In this document: positions 34,894 to 42,672 of the stretch, in pieces
How the letters are laid out: each line of letters begins with the position of its first letter
How positions within the stretch are numbered: the first letter of the stretch is position 1
Assembly: GCA_016879935.1 (NCBI GenBank)
Contig: JAACJQ010000219.1
Location: 24,296 to 88,295 of the forward strand
DNA length: 64,000 nucleotides
From: Archangiaceae bacterium
Lineage (GTDB): Bacteria > Myxococcota > Myxococcia > Myxococcales > Myxococcaceae
Reading direction: 5' to 3'
Notes under the pieces: generated by a model
Seen by the model: the letters and a program-made list of their open reading frames with translations, nothing else
Database searches by the model: none
What the model was told of the DNA's origin: nothing
Program-made: the position numbers and the translations under genes

Positions 34894-35658
34894 TCACAGC
34901 TTCGTGTCGATGCTCACCGTCGCCATCACGGCGCTCGTCGACTTCACGGTGAACGTCGTCTTCCAGTCGCCGAGCATCGAGTAGTTCACGACGCCCTCGT
35001 AGCGGCCGGGGCCTTTGAGCGTCGGCGCCACGTTGTTCGACGAGCCGGGCCCGTGCGCGGGCATCTCGGGCACCATCTCGAGCGTCGCGTCGTCGAACGC
35101 GGGGAACGTCATCATGTCCTGCATGCGGTGGAGCGTGACGACGACGGGGTTGAGGCCCACCTTCAGCGCTTCGGGGTACGAGACGCTCATCACGTACTTC
35201 GCGTCACCCACGACGAAGCTGCGAGCCAGCCCTGAGTCGCCGACGGCCAACGCGTCGAAGGTGAGCTTCGACTCGACACCGCCACGCACGACCTTCGCGC
35301 TCAACGACCAGGTGCCCATGTCGGCGCTCGGCATCTGAAAGACGAGCTGCCCGCGGTACACGCCGTTGCCCTCGTGCACCACGTCACCGACGACGGGGCA
35401 CGCGTGCGACTTCGTCGGCATCGTCATCAGGGGCTGCAGCGTCACCGCGGCGTCGGTGACGGGCTGGCCGTGGTCTTTCAACGTGAGCCAGACGGTCGTG
35501 AGTCCCGTGCCCAATGACGCCGTCGAGGCGAGCTCGGCGTCGAAGGGAGCCACGCTGGTGGTGGCGAGCACGAGGCGCGCGGGCGGCTGCTGGGTGACGA
35601 CCTCGGGGCCACAGGCCGCGAGCGCGAGGAGAGACGAGACGAGGCTGAAACGGCGCAT
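34894..35658 (-). CDS. FixH/YtkA-like lipoprotein
   Basis: The start MRRFSLVSSLLALAACG gives a lipobox and has AAGGAG 9 nt upstream. The 254 residues contain two related beta-sandwich segments: LKDHGQPVTDAAVTLQPLMTMP with GVYRGQLVFQMPSADMGTW, and VVTLHRMQDMMTFPAFDDATLEMVPEMPAHG with GRYEGVVNYSMLGDW. These are the FixH/YtkA-like domain signature, here duplicated, with Met- and His-rich loops that suggest copper handling. It is last in an operon with a redoxin and a beta-barrel. It may be involved in copper delivery to an oxidase or to N2O reductase. Confidence 0.75.
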   Translation of the reverse strand: MRRFSLVSSLLALAACGPEVVTQQPPARLVLATTSVAPFDAELASTASLGTGLTTVWLTLKDHGQPVTDAAVTLQPLMTMPTKSHACPVVGDVVHEGNGVYRGQLVFQMPSADMGTWSLSAKVVRGGVESKLTFDALAVGDSGLARSFVVGDAKYVMSVSYPEALKVGLNPVVVTLHRMQDMMTFPAFDDATLEMVPEMPAHGPGSSNNVAPTLKGPGRYEGVVNYSMLGDWKTTFTVKSTSAVMATVSIDTKL

Positions 35659-35674
35659 GAATGGTGCTCCTTGT

Positions 35675-36268
35675 TCAATGAACGGCACTGCAGTGCTGCG
35701 GCTCGGGGGTGAAGAGGTGACGCGTGATGGTGCAGCCCCACGTCGGGGTGCGCGCGGCGAAGCTCGAGCCACCGAGCACGCCGTCGAGCGCGCGCTCGAG
35801 CCAGGGCTCGCGGTCATCGGCGCCGACGTCGCGCTCGTTGTCGACCCAGCCGGTGAAGCGCACGGCGCCCGTGCGGTCGAGCACCGCTGCAGTCGGCGTG
35901 CTGCGCGCGTTCACCAGCGCGGCGATGGCGCCCGTGTCGTCGCGGTAGAGCGGCACCGTCACGCCGCGTTCGTTCGCCACGCGAAGCACGTCGTCGAACG
36001 ACTCACCGGCGTTGCTCGAGACGGCGAGGACCTGCACGCGCGGCCTCGAGCGGAGCGCCTCGACGCGGGCCTGATAGCGGCGAACGCACGGGCAGCCGGC
36101 GCTCCAGAAGACGAGCACGGTCGCGTCGGCCTTCTGCGTGAGCGACTCGAGCGTGACGACCTCTCCCGTCGCAGAACGCAGCGTGAGCGACGGGACGGTG
36201 CGCACCGTCTGCCGCGCGCCCGCGCAGGCGCTGACAAGACACAACAGCGCAACTCTAGAAATGGCCAT
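35675..36268 (-). CDS. Redoxin/TlpA-like thiol-disulfide lipoprotein
   Basis: The start MAISRVALLCLVSACAG gives a lipobox. LTLRSATGEVVTLESLTQKADATVLVFWSAGCPCVRRYQARVEAL is a thioredoxin fold with a CPC active site rather than CxxC. STPTAAVLDRTG supplies the cis-Pro loop and C-terminal cysteines (WGCTITR, QHCSAVH) follow. Sco/redoxin-like proteins with such cysteines can act in copper-site assembly or thiol reduction. It overlaps the beta-barrel gene upstream by 14 bp and sits 16 bp before the FixH-like gene. Confidence 0.8.
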   Translation of the reverse strand: MAISRVALLCLVSACAGARQTVRTVPSLTLRSATGEVVTLESLTQKADATVLVFWSAGCPCVRRYQARVEALRSRPRVQVLAVSSNAGESFDDVLRVANERGVTVPLYRDDTGAIAALVNARSTPTAAVLDRTGAVRFTGWVDNERDVGADDREPWLERALDGVLGGSSFAARTPTWGCTITRHLFTPEPQHCSAVH

Positions 36269-37163
36269 AGCGACCTCCGAGGCTGACGCCGAGCCGCGCG
36301 TCACGGTTCTGCCCGACGCCGGAAGGCCACACGCTCGTCGAGAGCGCGGTCACGAGCGTGAAGTGCGGGGCCACCCGCCACGAGAGTGAGGTGACGAGCG
36401 ACGGAACGAAGCCAGCCGACGACGGCACGACCTCTCCATCGAGGCTCAGCGGCGCCTCCCACTCGAACTGCGCCGACACCGCGAGCACCAGCTTGTCGGG
36501 CACGACCTCTCGCCCGCCCGAGAGCGCCGTCTGCACCACCGGCCCGAACCACTGCGTCGCGTGCGTGTCGGTGCGAACGAACGGAGCGAACACGCTCACG
36601 CCGGCGTCGACGCGCACGTACCAGGGCAGCCACGTGTACTCGCTCTCGAGCGCGAGCGAGGCGCCCCACGCGCCACGACCGGTCGCCCCTGCACCGAGCG
36701 GCGCGAAGCCCTGCTCTGCCCGCCGGCCCGTCGGCGCCAGCACTCCGAGCGTGAAACCGAGCGAGGGCAGGCGCTCGAACTCACCCAGCGAGATGGCCTC
36801 GAGCCGAACGCCAGCGCCCACGTCACCGAGCCCGCCGACGACCTGGCTGGTGGCTTGCGACTCGCGGTCGTTGACGAGCACCGGCACACGCGCCTGCACC
36901 TGCACCCGCTCGGAGAGACGAAGAATGGCCCACGGCTCGAGCCGCGTGATTCCGTCCTGAAACGCAGTGCCGGTGACGCGGTACGCGCGCTGCGGGTCGT
37001 ACTGGCCGACGATGCGCGCGTGCCCGGTCTGCACGCCGACCGCGAAGTCTTCCCACACGAGCAGGCGGCCCACGCCGAACGACGTCGCCGACATGCAGCA
37101 GGCCGCCGCGCTCGCACCAGAGGGAAGAAGCAGCAACGACAGGCCGACGAGCGCTCGGAGCAT
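36255..37163 (-). CDS. Outer-membrane beta-barrel protein
   Basis: ATG 37163 gives a signal peptide (MLRALVGLSLLLLPSGASA) with an AGAGGG site; a GTG at 37172 is an alternative. The mature part begins AAACCMSATSFGVGRL. Alternating-hydrophobic strands run through the protein (ILRLSERVQVQARVPVLV, LGFTLGVLAPTG) and it ends in aromatic GGRYGHF, as outer-membrane barrels do. It heads an operon with a redoxin and a FixH-like lipoprotein. A RegA-box-like palindrome lies 37 bp upstream. Confidence 0.75.
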   Translation of the reverse strand: MLRALVGLSLLLLPSGASAAACCMSATSFGVGRLLVWEDFAVGVQTGHARIVGQYDPQRAYRVTGTAFQDGITRLEPWAILRLSERVQVQARVPVLVNDRESQATSQVVGGLGDVGAGVRLEAISLGEFERLPSLGFTLGVLAPTGRRAEQGFAPLGAGATGRGAWGASLALESEYTWLPWYVRVDAGVSVFAPFVRTDTHATQWFGPVVQTALSGGREVVPDKLVLAVSAQFEWEAPLSLDGEVVPSSAGFVPSLVTSLSWRVAPHFTLVTALSTSVWPSGVGQNRDARLGVSLGGRYGHF

Positions 37164-37505
37164 CGCCGACACCCTCTGCGATGCGCGTGCCCGACACCCT
37201 GCGACACAGCGCCGCAGTCAAAGCCGTCAGAAGCACGGGGAATCGATGGTTTCGGCCCAGCCTGATGCGACCACGTTCCGGCGCGTTTCAGAGTGAATCA
37301 CCGGAGACGAGCTTCGGCGCGAGGTGGACGAGCGTGACGGGCCAGACCGACCGTCGCCAGCGCCGAACCCACGCTGCCAGGCCCAAAGCCGAACCAGTCC
37401 TTCGGCGGCCAAGGTCGGCCCGGGGCCCGCACGGGGCATGTCTTCACTCACACGAGTGGGCCGGTTCGCAGGCCTCAGGGCTCCTGTGGTTCTGGAGGGG
37501 TGATC
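37164..37505. other. Divergent intergenic region
   Basis: About 340 bp separate two divergent genes. A RegA-box-like site is at 37200-37216. GTTTC-N5-GAAT at 37286 resembles the site B family but with a shorter spacer. No small gene with plausible composition and no sigma54 promoter was found. Confidence 0.4.
37200..37216. promoter_or_regulatory. RegA/ActR-box-like palindrome
   Basis: TGCGACACAGCGCCGCA fits GNGRCR-N4-GNCGC with flanking T and A, the published RegR/PrrA-type pattern. It lies 37 bp upstream of the beta-barrel start at 37163. Matching sites precede nosZ and the hemerythrin/regB genes. Regulation by the RegA protein encoded at 57447 is inference. Confidence 0.35.
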
Positions 37506-38294
37506 ATGACGCGACTGACGTGGCTTGCCGTCTTCGTGATGTGCGGGTGCCAGGGCCAACCGGTGCTCGAGGTGTCGCTCGGCGGCAAGGCGTTCGAGGT
37601 GAAAGACGCCGTCTTCTTCTCGGTGGTGCACCACTTCGGCCCACCGACGACGTTCGTCGTCTTCGGCGACCAGCCGGGGCTGTGCCGGGCCTTCGAAGAC
37701 CCGCGCAACGTCTGCAACGCCCGCATCGACCCCCACGTGCGCGACGGCCTCTTCGGCGCCCTCTCGAGGCCCGTCGACCTGACGAGGCCCCTCGGCTGGC
37801 TGGTGTTGCGGAGCGCGACCGAAGGTCCGGCGACCGTCGTGAAGGACGACCTGGAGCTGAGTACCCCGGGCGCGACGCTCACCGAAGGGCCGGGCTCGGT
37901 GCTGCACGCGGCGAAGAACCACGCCGTCATCGAGCAGCTCGTCGCGGGAGACGCTGCCATCGTCTCGTTCGAGAGCGAGCTCGACGACGGGCGGGCCTTT
38001 CGGGGACGCGTCGAGGCGGGCTGGTGCCCGGCCCTCGACATGGTTCGTCGCCACACCAGGCTCGAGCGGCCCGCAGGCACGTCGGGCAGCTTCAGCTACG
38101 ACGACACGCAGCGAATGATCGGCCGATTCGAGCGCTCCGAATGTGAGGGAGAGACCATCGAGAGTCAGTGCCGCGGAGACGCGACGGGCGTCACGTGCAC
38201 CTGCGTTCGCGACGGCGTCACCTCGACCTGCGCGGGCACGTCCGACGCCAACAGGAGCCTCGTCTCATGCTGCAACCTTCGCTTCGGCATCTGA
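37506..38294 (+). CDS. Lipoprotein of unknown function
   Basis: ATG 37506 follows GGAGG by 8 nt and gives MTRLTWLAVFVMCGC, a lipobox signal. The mature 247 residues have no recognised domain. The C-terminus is cysteine-rich (SQCRGDATGVTCTC, STCAGTS, SCCNLRFG), which suggests a small disulfide-bonded module. The gene overlaps the convergent membrane gene by 30 bp at the 3' ends. Confidence 0.75.
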   Translation: MTRLTWLAVFVMCGCQGQPVLEVSLGGKAFEVKDAVFFSVVHHFGPPTTFVVFGDQPGLCRAFEDPRNVCNARIDPHVRDGLFGALSRPVDLTRPLGWLVLRSATEGPATVVKDDLELSTPGATLTEGPGSVLHAAKNHAVIEQLVAGDAAIVSFESELDDGRAFRGRVEAGWCPALDMVRRHTRLERPAGTSGSFSYDDTQRMIGRFERSECEGETIESQCRGDATGVTCTCVRDGVTSTCAGTSDANRSLVSCCNLRFGI

Positions 38295-39293
38295 GCCCGG
38301 CGCCGCGACGACGACCGCCACGAACCACCACGCCAGCACCAGCGTGCCACCCAGCGCCGAGACCTCCATCGTCCAGCGCGTGACGTCGAGGGCCTGCAGC
38401 ACCAGCGGCAGCGTGAGCAGCCCGACCGCGACGAAGCCCGCTGTCACCGCGAACGGAGAGCTCGACCACCGCTCGCGGGTGAGGCTCAGCAGCACCGGCC
38501 CCAGCACCAGAAAGTGGAGTGCGCCCAGCACCGCGGCCCGCACATTGGGAACGAGGCCGAGCGCCATCGCCAGCAGGCCCGCACCGACCGTCGCCCGCGA
38601 CGCGCGCAACACGAGCGGCACCGAGCGCTCGCGCCAGACCGAGAGGAAGAAGAGCGCGTAGACCGCGAGGCCGAGCCGGGTGAGCGTCGATGGCCACACG
38701 CCGAGCGCTGCCGCGCTGGCGAGCCCTGCGATGGTGAGCACCGGTGCTGGCCACGCACGTGCGCCGATGGCCGCCAGCGCTGACGGCGCGACGACGACCA
38801 GCAGCAGGGCCGAGAGAAACGTGGCGACCAGGTGCTGCGCGAAGGGCGGGTCTCTTCGCAACGTGAGGGCGATGAAGGGCACGCACGCCATCGCCGCGAC
38901 GATGCCGAACGGTACGAGCGCGAGCGGGTCGTCGAGCCGCAGCACGCGATGCCTCAGCCCGAAGGCACCGTGCAACCACAGCGCGCCAACGACGGTGCTG
39001 CCGATGATGGCCTCGACGCCGTAGCCCGCGCGCAGAAAGCCGAAGACCGCCAGCGCCGTCGCAGCGCCGTACACCACCATCACCCGCGGACCCGGTGCAG
39101 GCGCGCCCGCGTTTCGCCACGCCACGAACGCGAGGGGAAACAGCACGCCGTATGCGCCGAGGTGGGAGTGCGCGTGCCGCACGTGCGCGAAGTCGAGTGG
39201 CAGGGCGAACGCTCCTGCGAGGGCCCAACGCATCCACACGCCGAGCGCGAGCGTCACCAGCAGGGCCACCGAAAGCAGGCGTGTCGGGGTCAT
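38265..39293 (-). CDS. Polytopic membrane protein of the ric operon (second of pair)
   Basis: 342 residues with about nine to ten hydrophobic segments. The N-terminal part has FAHVRHAHSHLGAYGVLF, a histidine cluster next to a membrane segment that suits heme or metal binding. It lies downstream of, and overlaps in ATGA, a similar membrane protein gene. Both may be distant NnrS-like or heme-copper-oxidase-subunit-I-like proteins. Given the Ric protein first in the operon, a role in NO or nitrosative stress is likely. It is not assigned to a defined family. Confidence 0.65.
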   Translation of the reverse strand: MTPTRLLSVALLVTLALGVWMRWALAGAFALPLDFAHVRHAHSHLGAYGVLFPLAFVAWRNAGAPAPGPRVMVVYGAATALAVFGFLRAGYGVEAIIGSTVVGALWLHGAFGLRHRVLRLDDPLALVPFGIVAAMACVPFIALTLRRDPPFAQHLVATFLSALLLVVVAPSALAAIGARAWPAPVLTIAGLASAAALGVWPSTLTRLGLAVYALFFLSVWRERSVPLVLRASRATVGAGLLAMALGLVPNVRAAVLGALHFLVLGPVLLSLTRERWSSSPFAVTAGFVAVGLLTLPLVLQALDVTRWTMEVSALGGTLVLAWWFVAVVVAAPGSDAEAKVAA

Positions 39294-40354
39294 GGCATCG
39301 AGGGCTCGGGTCGCAGCACGCTCGCCGCGGGTCGCCGGCTCGTGATGATGACCGACACCGCGAACAGCACCAACGAGAGAACGTTCGTCACCGCGCCAGC
39401 GACTCGAAGCGGGTGCACGGCCAGCAGGTCTCCGGCGACGCGCGCGACCAGCGCGGCGTGAAGCGCAACCAACGGCACGAAGAGCGCTGCATGAAATGGC
39501 ACCGACACCCGCGCGACGGCGGGAAGAATGATGGGCGCGTGCGCGAACACCATCGAGAGCACGAACCCGACGAAGAGCGCATGGAGCCCGGCGTCGGCGA
39601 GCGGCCCGGCAGGAATGGGCGGCGTGTGCACGAGCAGCGCTCCGGTGACGATGAGCCAGGCGGCTCCGGCGAGCACGCCCAGCGCGGTGAAGCGCGGCAA
39701 GCCCGGGAGCTTCACGGTGCGGCGCGCGAGGTCGAAGCGCAGTTGCCAGAGGCCGAGCAACACCAGCGTCGCGCCCATCACGACGCGCAGTCCGAGCATC
39801 GAGGCGAGCGCGAGGACGAGGGAGACCACCACCAGCGCGCGGGCGGCCCACGTCGGGGTCGGTGCGAGCCGGGAGAGCTCGAGCCGCTCGGAGACGATGG
39901 TGAGCACGAAGAACGCCATCCACCCCGGGGTGACGTCGAAGACCGACGCGCCGCGCGCCCACGCGAAGGTGCCCTCGAGCAACGTGATGGAGCCGAGCAG
40001 CATGAGCCAGGTGAAGGCCGCCGATTGCCTGCGAATGATGGCCGCGTTGACGACGAGGGTGAGCGCGACGGCGACGACGAAGAGGCCCGGGGCGAACGAG
40101 AGGCGCAGGAGCAACGCGAGCGCTCCCGCGATGCTGACGATGGGAGCGGCCAGCGCCCACGAGCGCCCCAACGCGACGGCACGGTCGAGTGAGATGACCG
40201 TGCCGAAGACGCCGAGCACGAAGAAGGGACCATGCTGATCAGCCACCGCGGGCCCGAAGCCGACGGCGAGCCCGAGACGCGCGAGGCCACCAAGAACGGC
40301 CGTGAGCGCCGCGCCAGCGACCAGCAGCAACAGACCGCGCCGCACGGTCATCAT
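39290..40354 (-). CDS. NnrS-like polytopic membrane protein of the ric operon
   Basis: 354 residues with about ten to twelve hydrophobic segments. VADQHGPFFVLGVFGTVISLDRAVALG and DAGLHALFVGFVLSMVFAHAPIILPA carry histidines at membrane borders as in NnrS-type proteins. The ATG overlaps the stop of a 58-residue gene (ATGA), and the stop overlaps the next ATG likewise. It probably acts together with the following membrane protein as a pair. Confidence 0.68.
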   Translation of the reverse strand: MMTVRRGLLLLVAGAALTAVLGGLARLGLAVGFGPAVADQHGPFFVLGVFGTVISLDRAVALGRSWALAAPIVSIAGALALLLRLSFAPGLFVVAVALTLVVNAAIIRRQSAAFTWLMLLGSITLLEGTFAWARGASVFDVTPGWMAFFVLTIVSERLELSRLAPTPTWAARALVVVSLVLALASMLGLRVVMGATLVLLGLWQLRFDLARRTVKLPGLPRFTALGVLAGAAWLIVTGALLVHTPPIPAGPLADAGLHALFVGFVLSMVFAHAPIILPAVARVSVPFHAALFVPLVALHAALVARVAGDLLAVHPLRVAGAVTNVLSLVLFAVSVIITSRRPAASVLRPEPSMP

Positions 40355-40527
40355 GCGTTCCTCCCCACGAGGGTGATGATGAGACCACGACGTACCGACC
40401 GCACGACCGCGCGCGCGGCAATGACGCCTGGGACCAGGCGGGCAGCGCTCGCGAAGGAAGCCACGGACCCGTGTTGGTCAGCCACCGCATTCCCGAGCCA
40501 TGGAAGCCGGCGAAGCGCGCGAATCAT
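40351..40527 (-). CDS. 58-residue protein coupled by ATGA overlaps
   Basis: It starts with ATGA overlapping the SufT-like stop and ends with an ATGA overlapping the next gene. The sequence MIRALRRLPWLGNAVADQHG... is basic and has no membrane span, and it shares the heptapeptide AVADQHG with the N-terminus of the next gene product. The tight coupling and position in a defined operon argue for real translation. No family was recognised; length and content are otherwise unremarkable. Confidence 0.45.
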   Translation of the reverse strand: MIRALRRLPWLGNAVADQHGSVASFASAARLVPGVIAARAVVRSVRRGLIITLVGRNA

Positions 40528-40841
40528 GCGGGCCACCCGAGCAGCTGCTTTCCGAGCGGCGAGATGCGGTCCGACGTCCACGCGGGCTCCCAGACGAGCT
40601 CGACCGTGACGTCATCGACGCCTGCGACGGTGTGGAGCCGCGCCTCTGCGTCGCGCTGAATCTGCTCACCGAGCGGGCACGCGGGCGTCGTCATCGTCAA
40701 CTGCACCTGCAGCGACGAGCCCACCACCTCGACGCCGTACACGAGCCCGAGGTCGACGATGTTCAGGCCCACCTCGGGGTCGATGACGTCGCGCAACGTC
40801 TCGAGCGCCACCGCGCGCAGCCGCTCGCCTTCACTGCTCAT
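40524..40841 (-). CDS. SufT-like/DUF59 metal-sulfur cluster assembly protein
   Basis: 105 residues of the MIP18/DUF59 family: VIDPEVGLNIVDLGLVYGVEV and TMTTPACPLGEQI contain the conserved DPE and the single cysteine, followed by VELVWEPAWT. These proteins assist maturation of Fe-S proteins. The start overlaps the ric stop by 11 bp, so it is in the same operon and likely helps repair Fe-S clusters damaged by NO. Confidence 0.92.
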   Translation of the reverse strand: MSSEGERLRAVALETLRDVIDPEVGLNIVDLGLVYGVEVVGSSLQVQLTMTTPACPLGEQIQRDAEARLHTVAGVDDVTVELVWEPAWTSDRISPLGKQLLGWPA

Positions 40842-41499
40842 GACCGAATCTCGGGAGCAGCACGTGGTTCTCGAGGTGCATCAACGCGAACACGTCGTGC
40901 TCGAGCCACTTCAGCTCGGAGAAGAGCGTGCGGTAGCTGTTGCAGGCCCAGTCCGGCGGCTCGAAGTCGTTCGCGGCTTCACGAACGCGCTCGAGCAGCA
41001 CGCGCACGCCATGGTGGTCGTTCTTCGCCTCCGTGAGCAGCCCCGCGGCGGGCCCTCCAGCGAGCATCGCGGGGAACAGCTGCGTCGACTCTGCCTCCAG
41101 ATGTGACAGCAACGCGGCCGTCAGCTCGCTGAGCCGCGCATCGAGGTCGACGAGCGACGGGCTCCGGTCGCCGTGCACACGCTTCACCTTCGCGGCGAGG
41201 GCGCGCACGAACGGCAGCGTTCGCTGGAGCGGGTCGTGGAAGTGCGTACGCGCCCGCTCCACGAGCTCCGTGGTGTCGAGCGCGCGCAGGTCGGGTTGAC
41301 CGTCTTCAGGGAGCCGCTGCTTCATGGCGACCTCGAGCTCTCCCAACACCAGCGACAGGTCGACGCCGCGGGCCTTCGTCGCCTCTTCGAGCGAGAGCTG
41401 ACCGTTGCAGCAGTAGTCGATGCGGTGCCGCTGCAGCACGGCCGCGCATTCGGAGTGGTCGAGGACGAGACGGGCAATGGGCTGGCTGGAGTCGAGCAT
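40831..41499 (-). CDS. ric: Iron-sulfur cluster repair di-iron protein (Ric/ScdA/YtfE-like)
   Basis: 222 residues. The N-terminal ScdA domain has HRIDYCCNGQLSLEEA with the paired cysteines. The hemerythrin-like domain supplies histidine and glutamate ligands (THFHDPLQRTLPF, LLSHLEAESTQLFPAM, AKNDHHGVRVLL, LMHLENHVLLPRF). The protein restores Fe-S clusters after NO or oxidative damage. ATG 41499 is preferred over a GTG at 41511. A strong sigma54-type promoter lies just upstream, with its predicted start at about 41501, which would make the transcript almost leaderless. Confidence 0.92.
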   Translation of the reverse strand: MLDSSQPIARLVLDHSECAAVLQRHRIDYCCNGQLSLEEATKARGVDLSLVLGELEVAMKQRLPEDGQPDLRALDTTELVERARTHFHDPLQRTLPFVRALAAKVKRVHGDRSPSLVDLDARLSELTAALLSHLEAESTQLFPAMLAGGPAAGLLTEAKNDHHGVRVLLERVREAANDFEPPDWACNSYRTLFSELKWLEHDVFALMHLENHVLLPRFGHEQ

Positions 41500-41511
41500 G
41501 ACGTCGCTCAC

Positions 41512-41527
41512 AGCAGCCGGTGTGCCA
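41512..41527 (-). promoter_or_regulatory. Sigma54 (-24/-12) promoter of the ric operon
   Basis: On the minus strand TGGCACACCGGCTGCT matches TGGCACG-N4-TTGCW with GG and GC 10 bases apart. The predicted start lies about 2 nt before the ric ATG at 41499, which is unusually close and lowers confidence. A palindrome lies 33 bp upstream of the -24 element, in a suitable position for an enhancer-binding activator. Confidence 0.5.
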
Positions 41528-41559
41528 GCACCCTTCCCTCTGGGCGGGCACTCGCGGGT

Positions 41560-41574
41560 GTTCAGTTCTGAAAC
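41560..41574. promoter_or_regulatory. Palindromic site B, GTTC-N6-GAAAC
   Basis: GTTCAGTTCTGAAAC contains the core TTCAG-TT-CTGAA and shares its GTTC-N6-GAAAC layout with the sites at 54464 (other orientation) and 55574. It lies about 60-75 bp upstream of the predicted ric transcription start. Binding by the regulator at 54508 is inferred. Confidence 0.45.
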
Positions 41575-41588
41575 ATCGAGGAACAGCG

Positions 41589-42293
41589 CTACTTGATGAA
41601 GTCGCCGAACTCGGGCGGAAAGGCGCCGTCGACGACGTCACCGAAGCCGAAGACGCTGGCCCACCGCAGACACCGGTCTCGCTGCGTCTCGCGGTCACAG
41701 GTGCTCGCGAACCGGCGGGCGCTCTCGAGGGACACGCTGGTGCGAGCAGGCGGCCGGAGCGCGAGCGACACCCTCGCCATCGGGTGCGCGGGGTGGGCCT
41801 GTTCGCCGCTGTGGCACAACCCGCACGTGGTGCTGGAGGGGATGTAGTCGAGGTGCGCGTAGCCGGCCTCACGCGTGATGGGCGCCGTCACGGGAAACTT
41901 GAACTCGGCCTTCAGCGTGCGGCTCGGCGTGACGAGCTCTCCGACCTCGAGCAGGTCTTTGCCGTCACCCGCCGTCACGATGCTGAGCACCGCACCGCCG
42001 GTGAAGAGGAACAGCCGCGGGTCTTCGGCGCTGCCGGCGGGCTGGGCGCTGAAGCGGCTCGACGTGGGCACGAGCGAGAGCGGGCGCGGCAGACTCCCGG
42101 TGAAGCACGCGACGCTCACCGGCATCGGCAGCGCGTTGATGCGCGCGATGACGTCGTCGACCGATTGTGGCGCCGCACCGCCGATTCGACAGCCCGTGAA
42201 GTCGGAGTCGAACCACTGGCCCGCGTCGGGCACCGTCGTCACTGGCGGCCCACAGCCCACGAGCGCGAACGTGATGAGCAGCCACCTCGACAC
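41589..42293 (-). CDS. Lipoprotein with a single CxxCH heme-binding motif
   Basis: The GTG start gives MSRWLLITFALVGCG, a lipobox. The mature part of about 220 residues has one CGLCHSGEQAHPAHP motif near residue 170 that fits covalent heme c attachment, plus the pairs SVACFTG and RFASTCDRETQRDRC. SSTTCGLCHSG is typical of periplasmic diheme or monoheme proteins of this clade. It may be an electron-transfer partner for the denitrification genes. It is divergent from DUF2277 and shares a possible FNR box with it. Confidence 0.72.
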   Translation of the reverse strand: MSRWLLITFALVGCGPPVTTVPDAGQWFDSDFTGCRIGGAAPQSVDDVIARINALPMPVSVACFTGSLPRPLSLVPTSSRFSAQPAGSAEDPRLFLFTGGAVLSIVTAGDGKDLLEVGELVTPSRTLKAEFKFPVTAPITREAGYAHLDYIPSSTTCGLCHSGEQAHPAHPMARVSLALRPPARTSVSLESARRFASTCDRETQRDRCLRWASVFGFGDVVDGAFPPEFGDFIK

Positions 42294-42328
42294 GCCCAAA
42301 GCGTAGACGAGGCGTCGAAAGTGAGGTG

Positions 42329-42342
42329 TTGATCTGCAACAA
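42329..42342. promoter_or_regulatory. FNR-like box
   Basis: TTGAT-CTGC-AACAA differs from TTGAT-N4-ATCAA at one position. It lies in the 69-bp gap between the heme lipoprotein and DUF2277 starts, 36 bp from the former and 21 bp from the latter. A Crp/Fnr regulator is encoded at 33400. A single site in one short gap could still be chance. Confidence 0.35.
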
Positions 42343-42362
42343 CCGAGCTCCGGAGGTCGTCC

Positions 42363-42668
42363 ATGTGCCGCAACATTCGCCGCCTGCATCACTTCGAGCC
42401 CCCTGCGACGGAAGATGAAATCCAGGCGTCGGCGCTGCAGTTCGTCCGCAAGCTGACCGGCATGAACAAGCCGGCGAAGCACAACGAGGTCGCCTTCGAG
42501 CGCGCCGTGAAGCAGGTCGTGAAAGTGACGAAAGACCTCTTCGACTCGCTCGAGGTGCACGGCCCGCCGCACACGCGTGAAGAAGAGCTCGCGCGCGCGA
42601 AGGTGCGTGGAGAGAAGCGCGAGGCGCAGCTGCGCGCGCGATACGGCGGGAAGCAACCCCGCGCCTGA
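42363..42668 (+). CDS. DUF2277 protein
   Basis: 101 residues beginning MCRNIRRLHHFEPPATEDEIQASALQFVRKLTG, the full DUF2277 signature. The conserved cysteine and asparagine near the start and the basic C-terminus are as in other members. The function is unknown, but the family is widespread in oxygen-respiring bacteria. It is tail-to-tail with the ankyrin gene. Confidence 0.9.
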   Translation: MCRNIRRLHHFEPPATEDEIQASALQFVRKLTGMNKPAKHNEVAFERAVKQVVKVTKDLFDSLEVHGPPHTREEELARAKVRGEKREAQLRARYGGKQPRA

Positions 42669-42672
42669 AGCA

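Noticed and set aside
37286..37299. GTTTC-N5-GAAT like site B
   Set aside because: The spacer is one base short and the second half is imperfect; probably chance.
42294..42656. Upstream extension of the heme lipoprotein to 42656
   Set aside because: It would overlap the conserved DUF2277 gene on the other strand, and the added residues are not signal-like.
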